This document shows, piece by piece, positions 16,291-25,100 of a stretch of 64,000 nt of DNA. The notes under the pieces are model-generated. The model was not told the DNA's origin, did not search any database, and saw only the letters and a list, made by a program, of their open reading frames with translations. Source of the stretch: Saprospiraceae bacterium. Its GTDB lineage: Bacteria; Bacteroidota; Bacteroidia; Chitinophagales; Saprospiraceae. The stretch's first letter is position 1. Each line of letters opens with the position of its first letter. The position numbers and the translations under genes were made by a program. The DNA lies in the NCBI GenBank assembly GCA_013214355.1, contig JABSSL010000088.1:24913-88912 (forward strand). The letters are read 5' to 3'.

Positions 16291-16698
16291 TGGTACTTGA
16301 GGGTTTTTAGATGTTGAATGAAGAATGTTGAGGGTTGAATTATGGGGGTTTAGTTGTTTGGGGCTTGGTTTTAGGGATTATAAAAAAGGCTGTTCATGGG
16401 CTTACCATTTGATTTTAGGGGTTTGGGTGGTTTTGAATTTGAAATTTGGTTTTGTTTGGTTTTGTGATCGATCGATACAAATATGAGGCGCCCAGCATTA
16501 CCATAAAATTTAACTGTTGTGAAATGGGCAGATCATGATGTGGAGCAAAACTCAATGAGGGTCAGCTGTCACGAACAGGAGAATTCACTGATTCTTGATA
16601 AAAGTTTAAATAATTTGGTGATATCGTAGAAATATTATTAATTTGAATCAGCAGCAGGGTATCAACAGTTGTTTCCTAATACGCTAAAAGCTTCAACT
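16291..16698. other. Divergent intergenic region with an A/C-rich leader
   Basis: No gene was found in these 408 bp between two divergently read genes. Bases 16300-16470 are almost purely G and T on the plus strand, so the leader of the minus-strand gene at 16290 would be A/C-rich and largely unstructured. The right part is AT-rich and should hold the rmuC promoter, but no convincing TAnnTTTG element is seen. Confidence 0.5.
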
Positions 16699-18042
16699 AT
16701 GGAAGATCCCTTGGTTTTGAGTTTTCTCTTTCTGATCATTGGTTTGATTCTCGGAGGGGCTGTTGGGTATTTGTATAGCCGATCTAGGCGTCAGGCGGGT
16801 GTACTGCATAAGGAGGAAGTGGACAAGCTATATGTGCGGAAAGAAATCCATGAAAACCTGCAACAGCAAGCTGACATTTACCGGGAAGACCTCTTGGAGA
16901 AAGAACAGGAGATCAGGCAACATGGAATTGATTTGGCAAGCAAGGTAGAAAAAGTCAATTTTCTGGAAGAAAAGCTACAGACGCAGTGGCAAGAAATCCA
17001 GAACTTACAGCAGCAAAGTAAGTTGGAATTTGAAAATATTGCTAACCGCTTACTTGAGGAAAAGAGTCAGAAATTCACCCAACATAACCAACAGCAAATC
17101 GATGGTATTCTACAGCCACTGAAAGAGAAAATTAAGAGTTTCGAGGAGGGTATTGAACGAAGGTTCCTAGAAGAAACCAAAGACCGTATGTCCCTACAAA
17201 AGGAAATCGAACATCTACGATTGCTAAATCAACAGCTCAGCGAGGATGCCAACAATTTGGCCTCTGCCTTAAAAGGAGAAAACAAAACTCAGGGGGATTG
17301 GGGCGAACTTCAGTTGGAGTTGATCCTAGAAAAAGCAGGTTTAATCAAAGATATCCACTATCAGGTGCAGCGCACCTTTAAGGATGAAACAGGCCAACAA
17401 AAGCGACCAGATTTCATCATTAACCTACCAGAAGGAAAACACCTAATTATTGATTCCAAAGTTTCTCTGGTAGCCTACGAGCGGTACTTTAATACCCAGG
17501 ATGACAAGAAACAAGAGCAGTACCTTAAGCAGCATACTGACAGCCTCCGGCAGCACATTAAAGATCTCAGCAGTAAGAATTATCAACAACTATACCAGAT
17601 CAATACACCAGACTATTTACTGCTATTCGTGCCCATAGAGCCAGCATTTGCGGTAGCGGCTAAGGCTGATAGTAAGCTGTTCATGGATGCACTAGATCAT
17701 AATATTGTATTGGTCACCTCCTCTACCCTACTTGCTACCATGCGTACCGTCTCCTTTATCTGGAAGCAAGAGAAACAAAAGAAGAATGTGTTGGAAATCG
17801 CTCGCCAAAGTGGGTTACTCTACGATAAACTGTGCGGTTTTGTACAAGATTTGAGTACAATCGGCAATCGCCTGAACAATGCTCAATCGGCCTATGAAGA
17901 TGCGATGAATAAATTGGTGAATTCTAAAAAATATGGAGACACACTGTTGGGGAGAGCTGAAAAAATTAAATCGCTGGGTGCTAAAGCGTCCAAACAGTTA
18001 CCGGATCACTTGCTAAATCAACTGGACGAGGTGGGCGAATAA
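16699..18042 (+). CDS. rmuC: DNA recombination protein RmuC
   Basis: A 447-residue protein, starting at the ATG at 16699 (a TTG at 16669 is also in frame). It has an N-terminal membrane anchor (LSFLFLIIGLILGGAVGYLY), a long coiled coil rich in Gln and Glu, and the conserved RmuC nuclease-like domain: KTQGDWGELQLELILEKAGL, RPDFIINLPEGKHLIIDSKVSLVAYE, LLFVPIEPAFA and VLVTSSTLLATMRTVSFIWKQE. RmuC limits inversion at short inverted repeats and acts with the replication and repair machinery. The DSK motif matches the PDDEXK-like catalytic core. It converges with pabC, with two bases between the stop codons. Confidence 0.92.
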   Translation: MEDPLVLSFLFLIIGLILGGAVGYLYSRSRRQAGVLHKEEVDKLYVRKEIHENLQQQADIYREDLLEKEQEIRQHGIDLASKVEKVNFLEEKLQTQWQEIQNLQQQSKLEFENIANRLLEEKSQKFTQHNQQQIDGILQPLKEKIKSFEEGIERRFLEETKDRMSLQKEIEHLRLLNQQLSEDANNLASALKGENKTQGDWGELQLELILEKAGLIKDIHYQVQRTFKDETGQQKRPDFIINLPEGKHLIIDSKVSLVAYERYFNTQDDKKQEQYLKQHTDSLRQHIKDLSSKNYQQLYQINTPDYLLLFVPIEPAFAVAAKADSKLFMDALDHNIVLVTSSTLLATMRTVSFIWKQEKQKKNVLEIARQSGLLYDKLCGFVQDLSTIGNRLNNAQSAYEDAMNKLVNSKKYGDTLLGRAEKIKSLGAKASKQLPDHLLNQLDEVGE

Positions 18043-18043
18043 C

Positions 18044-18661
18044 TCAGAAGTTTTTCATTGCGACATTGGCGATCGCTACGCGGGGTCCCTCATCAATGTT
18101 CATCATCGCATTGATCAATCTGATTTCTTGAAAGTCCTTCAGGTGTTCCACGTAGATATCTGCCGGTAACACTCTACCCTCCTCCATTAGTCTAGCTCTA
18201 CAAGTACCAGCCATGATAGGATTGGCGGGAGTGTACCAGTATTGGCCATCATATAGGATAACATTCGCATAGGAAGTATCGGTAATCACACCATTTTTGA
18301 CCATTAAAATATCGTCACTGTTTCCTCGTTCGGCAAATAGCTTGTTAATAGGCAACCGATCTGAATATTTGTAAGGGTAGTTGATGTGATTCGCATCTAT
18401 CAACTTCAATGAATTCACCGGACGAACCTGGTACGGAATGTAGCTAATGTTTATAATATCGCACCGATATTCTACCCGTACCTTGTATAAACCTTTACGG
18501 TGCTCAAGCGGCACATCGAGTGTTTCTGCCAAAAATATGGGTTGGCTTCTTTTACAGAAGTGTTGCCTCGTTCGATCGAAACGGTTCTGATGATAAGCGA
18601 GAAAAGGAAACTTCCCGTCCTCTAACCTTATTGATTCCAAAAAAGAGGCTTTAGCGTCCAT
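18044..18661 (-). CDS. pabC: Aminotransferase class IV, probable 4-amino-4-deoxychorismate lyase
   Basis: A 205-residue PLP enzyme of fold type IV, shorter than the usual 260-290 residues but typical of the compact Bacteroidota form. Marks are LAYHQNRFDRTR near residue 22, GLYKVRVEYR near 58 (Lys60 a candidate PLP lysine), DDILMVKNGVITDTSYANVILYDGQYWYTP and LMEEGRVL. It would split aminodeoxychorismate into p-aminobenzoate and pyruvate for folate. Its ATG directly follows the TAA of pabB, so the two are coupled, and this context supports the PabC call over branched-chain transaminase. Confidence 0.82.
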   Translation of the reverse strand: MDAKASFLESIRLEDGKFPFLAYHQNRFDRTRQHFCKRSQPIFLAETLDVPLEHRKGLYKVRVEYRCDIINISYIPYQVRPVNSLKLIDANHINYPYKYSDRLPINKLFAERGNSDDILMVKNGVITDTSYANVILYDGQYWYTPANPIMAGTCRARLMEEGRVLPADIYVEHLKDFQEIRLINAMMNIDEGPRVAIANVAMKNF

Positions 18662-19726
18662 TTAACATGTCGGCATTGATCTGTTCTTCCTGATAATTGG
18701 TAAATATATCTTCTGTAGGAGCTCTTGATACTCAGATTTTACATCACTGAAGTACGTCAATCCCCCCCCACTTCGATACCAAAGTTCGTCCCTATCCTGT
18801 TCTAAGTAACGGATAGCCACACAACTATCCAAATTTTCACCGTCAAAGTATCCTAATATGCCAGTATAATACCCTCTTGGCCCCACTTCCGCCTCTGCTA
18901 GGACTTCCACCGTTCTGGCCTTGGGGGCTCCACTAATAGAGCCGGCCGGCAGAAGCTTCAATACAATATCACCAAGATGGCTACAGTAATCTTCATCTAA
19001 GTCACCGACGATTTCTGTGCTGGTCTGCAATAACTTACCAGATTGATGCTCAATTTCTTCCACATAGCGATATCGCTCTACCCGGACCCGTTCTGCAACT
19101 TGACTCAGGTCATTACGGATCAAATCTGTGATGGTTGCGTGCTCCGCTTTTTCTTTAGCATTGGCCAGTAGCAAAGCCTCAGCATTGGGCATATCGGCAC
19201 GTATTGTTCCCTTCATCGGAAAGGATTTAATCTGCTGTTTTTCTATCCGGATAAAGGATTCCGGAGAAAAAAATCCGCAATGATCTTTCCAATAGAATCG
19301 ATAAGGAGCCTTGGTCTTTTCAATAATGTCTCGAAGTCCTATTGAGGTTAGCACCTTGGTCGCAAAGGTCAGATTAGCTAAATAGGTATCCCCCAGTTGG
19401 ATCGCTTCCTGCACCTTTTCAAAAGCGATTTTATAGGTATCGAAAGATACAGGAAATTTTTCGAGAAAGATGTTATCAGTCTGCTTGTATGTTGTTAAAT
19501 CGAAGTTGGAAAAGCCATTCAGGTCGAATAGGAGCTCACTAGAATCGATTTGCGATGCCTCCCAGATCTGGGGAGCCACCATCTCATAGTCGATCAAGAA
19601 CAAAAAGGGGCGTTTCTTACTTCCCAACTTATTCATTTTCTCGCGAAAGGTATGTATATCAAGCGCTTTCAAATTCGTCGTATTATTTGTTCCTTTTTTA
19701 GGACGGATAAAGATAATACCAGTCAC
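18662..19726 (-). CDS. pabB: Aminodeoxychorismate synthase component I
   Basis: A 354-residue chorismate-binding enzyme. The C-terminal catalytic half carries the family motifs: FSPESFIRIEKQQIKSFPMKGTIRAD, ATITDLIRNDLSQVAERVRV, LLQTSTEIVGDL, LLPAGSISGAPKARTVEVL and GPRGYYTGILGYFDGENLDSCVAIR. The N-terminal subdomain is short. The start is uncertain: GTG at 19726 leaves 14 bp from the upstream stop, TTG at 19672 and ATG at 19636 are alternatives, and homology begins around FREKMNKLGSKKRPFLF. It adds ammonia (with a glutaminase encoded elsewhere) to chorismate. The abutting pabC supports PabB rather than anthranilate synthase TrpE. Confidence 0.85.
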   Translation of the reverse strand: MTGIIFIRPKKGTNNTTNLKALDIHTFREKMNKLGSKKRPFLFLIDYEMVAPQIWEASQIDSSELLFDLNGFSNFDLTTYKQTDNIFLEKFPVSFDTYKIAFEKVQEAIQLGDTYLANLTFATKVLTSIGLRDIIEKTKAPYRFYWKDHCGFFSPESFIRIEKQQIKSFPMKGTIRADMPNAEALLLANAKEKAEHATITDLIRNDLSQVAERVRVERYRYVEEIEHQSGKLLQTSTEIVGDLDEDYCSHLGDIVLKLLPAGSISGAPKARTVEVLAEAEVGPRGYYTGILGYFDGENLDSCVAIRYLEQDRDELWYRSGGGLTYFSDVKSEYQELLQKIYLPIIRKNRSMPTC

Positions 19727-19740
19727 AAGATCTGTACCAG

Positions 19741-21018
19741 TTAGAATTTCCCCAGCAGCAATTGAGTAGCCTGACTTTTCAAATCCTCTTTGACCTTACC
19801 AGAAAGCCGCTCCCAAGTACGTGATTCTAGGAGACGTTTTACCGCTTCTTCATAGTAAACTGCGTGATACCCAAAAAGGGTTAGAACAAAAAGGAAAGGA
19901 ATGGCCCAAAACAATGACATTGTCAAGAAAATGACAATCCAAATAATCCACCAAAGCAGATAGGCACCAATACCAACGGCCCACTTCACCGGTGTATAGA
20001 AAGAAATGTCCTTAACCTTATTGTCTGCTATGTACCTTGCTAAACCCAATGGCAACAGGTTCCAAAGATATCCTAAGAGAAAGGGAACAAAGCCCAAAAT
20101 CAAGTACAATAGGGTGGGTACAATAGCCAATTTAGGGCCCAATACATCAAACTCAGAAACTTTAAAATCTTCTAAACGCTGTAAAAAGGCTGTAGTAGCT
20201 AGCTTCCAGGAAGTCTTAGCCTCAGCTTTGGTATTATTCACCTCATCCGTAATGGCCTTCTCTTTTTGAAGAGGTTCAAAGGCGGCATTAATAACAGGGA
20301 AGGTAGGTAAATGCAGCAGAGGCCGCTGAATTCTAAGCAAGTCCTCCGCCAAAGGCTCATCGGCAGGGTCCGCAATAATCACAATCCTTTCCTGCAGCGC
20401 TATTGTCAGATCCTCCGTCAGTTGGTTGATACTCTTACTTCCAATTTCGCCCTCTTCTAGGTAAGATCTTGCCGATAAGGGCTCCCCAAAATCTATCATA
20501 ACGCGGGTACGACTTCTTTCCGCATAGGTGTAGTTGACGCCAACTGGTACCACATATACGTCCTCCAAATCAGGAAAACGTTCGAAGGCCCCTAGGGCAA
20601 TTCTAGCCGTGCCCTTTTGGATCGGACGAAGTCGCTTTTCGTGTATCGTATTTCCCTCCGCCAAGATCATGATGGTCTTGCTGTCTTTGAGGGCTTCAAA
20701 ACAAGCCTCGAAAGTAGAATAGTTGTTTTTCAAGTTACGATATCCTCCATCCCGCATTCGGAAGACGGGTAACATATTCAGCTGACGTAACAAAAAATTG
20801 TAGAAGGGTTGCTTGAAGAAGTCGCCTCTAACTAAGAAGTAGAGCGGTCGGCCTAAAAAACAAGCTAAGATACAAGGCTCCATGAAGGCCGTCGGGTGAT
20901 TAGCCACCAAGATAACGGGCTTATCGACCGGTATACGATCAGTGTTAGAGATACAAATGTGTTGGTAATTGGCCCGAATCGCTAAGGCAGCCAGAGGGCG
21001 TACAAGGCTATATAACAT
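19741..21018 (-). CDS. PlsC-like lysophospholipid/glycerol-phosphate acyltransferase
   Basis: A 425-residue membrane acyltransferase. The acyltransferase domain occupies the first half, with VANHPTAFMEP as active-site block (His followed by an acidic residue at +6, as in the Bacteroidota variant rather than strict HX4D), FKQPFYNFLLRQLNMLPVFRMRDGG, and ILAEGNTIHEKRLRPIQKGTARIAL. Three or four transmembrane segments follow near the C-terminus (LAIVPTLLYLILGFVPFLLGYLW, LLWWIIWIVIFLTMSLFW). It should transfer acyl chains onto a lysophospholipid or glycerol-phosphate at the inner membrane. It lies 14 bp upstream of pabB and may share a transcript without a shared pathway. Confidence 0.82.
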   Translation of the reverse strand: MLYSLVRPLAALAIRANYQHICISNTDRIPVDKPVILVANHPTAFMEPCILACFLGRPLYFLVRGDFFKQPFYNFLLRQLNMLPVFRMRDGGYRNLKNNYSTFEACFEALKDSKTIMILAEGNTIHEKRLRPIQKGTARIALGAFERFPDLEDVYVVPVGVNYTYAERSRTRVMIDFGEPLSARSYLEEGEIGSKSINQLTEDLTIALQERIVIIADPADEPLAEDLLRIQRPLLHLPTFPVINAAFEPLQKEKAITDEVNNTKAEAKTSWKLATTAFLQRLEDFKVSEFDVLGPKLAIVPTLLYLILGFVPFLLGYLWNLLPLGLARYIADNKVKDISFYTPVKWAVGIGAYLLWWIIWIVIFLTMSLFWAIPFLFVLTLFGYHAVYYEEAVKRLLESRTWERLSGKVKEDLKSQATQLLLGKF

Positions 21019-21101
21019 CCTTTCTAGGTTTCTCTCTTGAAATAGATGAGCAAAGCTAAAAAAGAGTTTTTATCTACAATTAGGGATTGCTTCATATTTA
21101 G

Positions 21102-22058
21102 CTAAAATGGCAGTTTTCCCAGATCAACATTCCCGCCTGTCAAAATCAAGCCCACCTTCTTACCCTTGAAATATTCAGGATAAGACATTACTACTGCCAG
21201 AGGAACGGCACAACTAGGTTCAATGATAATCTTCATGCGCTCCCATGTCAGACGCATAGCCTTGATGATCGCCTCTTCCGAGACCGTAAAGATCTTATCA
21301 ACTTTGTCTTTGATGATCCCAAAGGTCTTAGCACTAAGGTTGGTACGGAGTCCATCTGCGATCGTATCGATTCGATCATTCTTTTGTAACTGGCCACTAG
21401 CCAAGGAGCGGGCTGCATCATCAACAATTTCTGGTTCCCCCCCGTAGACCGTAATTTCCGGATACATGTACTTGGCAGTGAGGGCGGTTCCACTCATTAA
21501 TCCTCCCCCTCCTACTGGCGACATGACTATATCTAATTCTCCAACGTCTTCCAAAAGCTCCTTGGCACAGGTCGCCTGTCCCGCAATCACGTCATAGTTA
21601 TCAAAGGGGTGAATGAAGGTCGCCCCTGTTCGTTCCACAACGGATTGTAAGGTACTCTCCCGAGCCTTTAGAGAGTTCTCGCATTCTGTAATCTCGGCAC
21701 CGTAGCCAGCTGTAGCAGCTTTCTTGATGGCGGGTGAGACATCCGGCATGACGATATAGGCTGGTACGCCCAGCATTTTGGCGCTCAAAGCCACGGCCTG
21801 GGCGTGGTTTCCGGAGGAATGCGTGGCCAAACCTCGCTGTTTGTCCGCTTCGGTTAAGCGCATAGCGGCATTACTGGCTCCCCGCATCTTAAAGGCGCCA
21901 ACTTTTTGAAAGTTCTCGCATTTGAAGTAGAGTTCAGCCCCCGTCAATTCGTTGATGGCGGTATTAGTGAGCACAGGGGTACGATGAATCATGGACTGGA
22001 TGGCCAAGTGTGATTCTTGAATATCTTCCCAAGTAGGTACAGTTTCAATCTTCTTCAT
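21102..22058 (-). CDS. Threonine/serine dehydratase (PLP, fold type II)
   Basis: A 318-residue single-domain PLP enzyme. Lys57 in FQKVGAFKMRGA is the Schiff-base lysine; SSGNHAQAVALSAK and the phosphate-binding SPVGGGGLMSGTAL loop are intact, as is PSCAVPLAVV near the end. It has no ACT regulatory domain, so it is a catabolic-type threonine dehydratase or a serine racemase/dehydratase rather than the isoleucine-regulated IlvA. The product from threonine would be 2-oxobutyrate and ammonia. The preceding minus-strand gene is closed by a terminator at 22070-22104, so this gene starts a new unit. Confidence 0.87.
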   Translation of the reverse strand: MKKIETVPTWEDIQESHLAIQSMIHRTPVLTNTAINELTGAELYFKCENFQKVGAFKMRGASNAAMRLTEADKQRGLATHSSGNHAQAVALSAKMLGVPAYIVMPDVSPAIKKAATAGYGAEITECENSLKARESTLQSVVERTGATFIHPFDNYDVIAGQATCAKELLEDVGELDIVMSPVGGGGLMSGTALTAKYMYPEITVYGGEPEIVDDAARSLASGQLQKNDRIDTIADGLRTNLSAKTFGIIKDKVDKIFTVSEEAIIKAMRLTWERMKIIIEPSCAVPLAVVMSYPEYFKGKKVGLILTGGNVDLGKLPF

Positions 22059-22069
22059 AGGCTAAATAC

Positions 22070-22104
22070 AAAAGAGGCTGGCACACAAGGCGCCAACCTC
22101 TTTT
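22070..22104 (-). terminator. Terminator after the secreted nucleotidase gene
   Basis: AAAAGAGG-C-TGGC (22070-22082) pairs with GCCA-A-CCTCTTTT (22092-22104): 12 of 13 positions match around a 9-nt loop. Read on the minus strand it follows the stop at 22129 and ends in a T-rich tail, as expected for intrinsic termination. Confidence 0.75.
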
Positions 22105-22128
22105 GGTTGGGTATAGAATGTATTGCAA

Positions 22129-25100
22129 TTATTGCTTAATCAAGCGAGTGGCGGCAGATTTGCCGTCAATTTGAACGCGCAAGATATAAACACCTGCGGA
22201 CAAATCACTTGCATTAATGGTATAATTGTAATCTCCAGCTAATTGCTGCTCAGCAGTTACCGTACGGATCTCTTGCCCAATGGCGTTCATCAAAGTAATG
22301 CTTACCTGACTTACTTCTGGCAAGTCGTAACGGACAATGAAATCAGTAGAAGATGGATTTGGACTCACTAGGAACTGATATCCATCCAGATCCAATTCTT
22401 CTACAGCTGTCGTTCTAGTTTGGATTCTTCCCTCACCACCTTCTGGGTAATCAGCAGCAGTGATAACACCATTCACACCATCTTCAGCTAAGATGAAGTC
22501 AAATAGTACCTTTTGGTAAGAAGTACCCAAGTTCTGGAAGCCTGCAGCTGCGAATTCATCGTAAGAATCACCACCACCGGCAGTAAAGCTGTTGGTCACG
22601 ATGTATACATTGGGTGCGCCGTCTACTACTTCATAGTTTTCTACGATTGGCGTACCATCATCCAAAGTGGCAGATACAATTCTGTTGATCCCTGGCTGAC
22701 CGTCCAAGTCGTCCCAAACGATTCTGAAACCAGCGATTTGCAAGAAGGCACCATCACCATCTTCGTGTCTTTCCACCGCATTTTCAAGCGCAGACTTCAA
22801 TTGTGCTGGCGTCAATGGGTTCAAGATGGATACGAAGTTATCGAAAGGTAACATTTCGAAAGTCTTCAACTCAGAGATTTCACTGTTAGCAGGGATAATC
22901 TCATTGTTACGGATACCTCCACCATTCTGAACGGCAATGATCGGAATGCTCGGATCAAGGTTGAAGTTAGCTGCTTCTTTATTAGCCAACCACAAGAAGG
23001 CATCAGCAATTAAGTTACCTTGGTTGGTCTCAACCGATCTAATGCTTGTACGCGTACCATCTAGATCCACTTCCGTGATCGCAATGATGTTGGTTTCTAG
23101 TGCAGCTTGATAAGCTACTACAGAGTCGATTACTTCATTCTGGATCGTTAAATCTGCTTCCCCGTCAGCTACTAGGATTACATCACTTTCGTCCGCAATG
23201 GCAATTACACCACCTTCTTCATCAAACTCTACCACCAAGTTACCTACGAAGCGGTACTCACCTGGAGTAGTCACGATGTAAGCAGTATCACCATCGGCAT
23301 TCAAGGTACGGATTGGATATTCGTCGAAGACAGAAAGACCAGGAATAGCGTTATCAGGATTGTTGGTCAGTAGCTCATCACCACCACCGGCAATTACTAC
23401 ATCTACTCCTGAAAGCATTCCAACCAATTCAATCTCATTATTAATGGACTGCAAGTGAGAGATCAAGATGATCTTGTTCACCCCTTCTGCAATCAACTCA
23501 TCGATTTGCTGCTGAGCTACGCTCATGATATCTGGATCTACTACCACGTTTCTTGGCGTTGAAATCGTGTTAATAGCATCCGTGATCAAACCAATCACAC
23601 CAATTTTCTCACCATCTTTTTCAAATACAGTGCGCTTGGCAATCCTACCCGCATCTACCAAAGCTTGCAAGCCAGGCTCTGCGCTGAAGTCCAAGTTGGC
23701 ACTTAGGTATGGTGGCTGTGTTTTCACAAAGTCGCCAATCATACGCTCCAAAATATCAGGACCAAAATCGAAATCGTGGTTACCAATACAGATGGCGTCG
23801 TATCCGATCTCATCTAGTACCACCGCGTCATATAGAGGCAAACCTGGTGCACGGTTCAAACTGGCATTGAAAGCTGTACCCGCCAAGAAGTTATCACCAG
23901 AAGAAAGCATTAGATTCGGATATTGACCAGAACGTACATTGTCGGCTACCACTTTGAATTGAGCAGCACCACCAACTTGCATTCCGGCAACGTCCGTTGG
24001 TAACAACTTAGACTCACCGTCATTGTTATGTACGATTCGTAAGAAGAAACCAGGCTTATCGAATTCAACTCCAAATAGCGTGACCGTACCACTTACTTCG
24101 TTGGCTGTAACTACAAGTGGAGATCCAGTCGGGCTATCGTCAGCAGAGATGTAAACGATGTCTTCTATACCTAAGTCTCCTACTTCAGGTGTAGTCGCGT
24201 CCTCCACAGAGAAGTCTCGATTGTTGACGTAGTTTACGTAGTAAGGATGGGCAGGATCAGTGATGTTGTATACGAAGATGCCGCCTTGGCGCTCTAGACC
24301 GATGAGAGCATAAATCGTATCCCCTTTCACTACCACCTCGATGGCTTCTGGCTCAGGTCCTTTATCATCACTTCGATTCTTACCAGAATCGTTTTCGTCA
24401 TTGGTACTGTTGAAGTTGGCTGGATCAAGTTCAGCAATGATGCGTTCAAATTCGTTTCCACTATCGTATACTAAGTTGCCGTACTTGTCGAAGATAGAGA
24501 ATGAACGTCCACCGTAAGAGTAGATTTGATCGAAGTCACCGTCGCCATCCAAGTCACCATTAGCGGTGGTTGTTTTCAAACGTCCCAACAATTCGTCAGC
24601 TTGGATTTCCGCAGCATTAGGGAATGCCGTTGGATCAAGAACAAGATCAGCTACTCTTTCTTCCTCAGAGTAACCATCGTAATCACGAGAGTCCCCTTCG
24701 TTCGCAGTGATGACGTAGTCTCTACCACCTACAGAGAAAGAACGGATCGCATCTGGATTGTAAATACCCAAAGTTGGCCAGTTCTGAATTTCGATGGCAT
24801 CAGAACGGTTACTGGCATCGAATCCGTTATCGTCGCAAAATTGGATAATTCCTAGTGTAGAGTTATCAGATACACCCGCTCCGGCCAAACCGAAGTCGTT
24901 GTCGTTCAATACGGCCAAGTCACCACCAGGTAAAATCGCCAAACCTTCAGGCTTGTCGCTAGGTAGGTAACCGATAGATGGCAAGTTCAATACTTTAGTC
25001 TTGTGAACAGGCTGTACACCAGCAGCAACGATTTCGTCAGCAGTCATTTGCTCCAAGCTCATACCGGTAGAACCATCTTCCAAAGAAATCGCAGTACCCA

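Noticed and set aside
18044..18661. Branched-chain aminotransferase for the class IV aminotransferase gene
   Set aside because: The protein is short and its start abuts pabB, which favours aminodeoxychorismate lyase.
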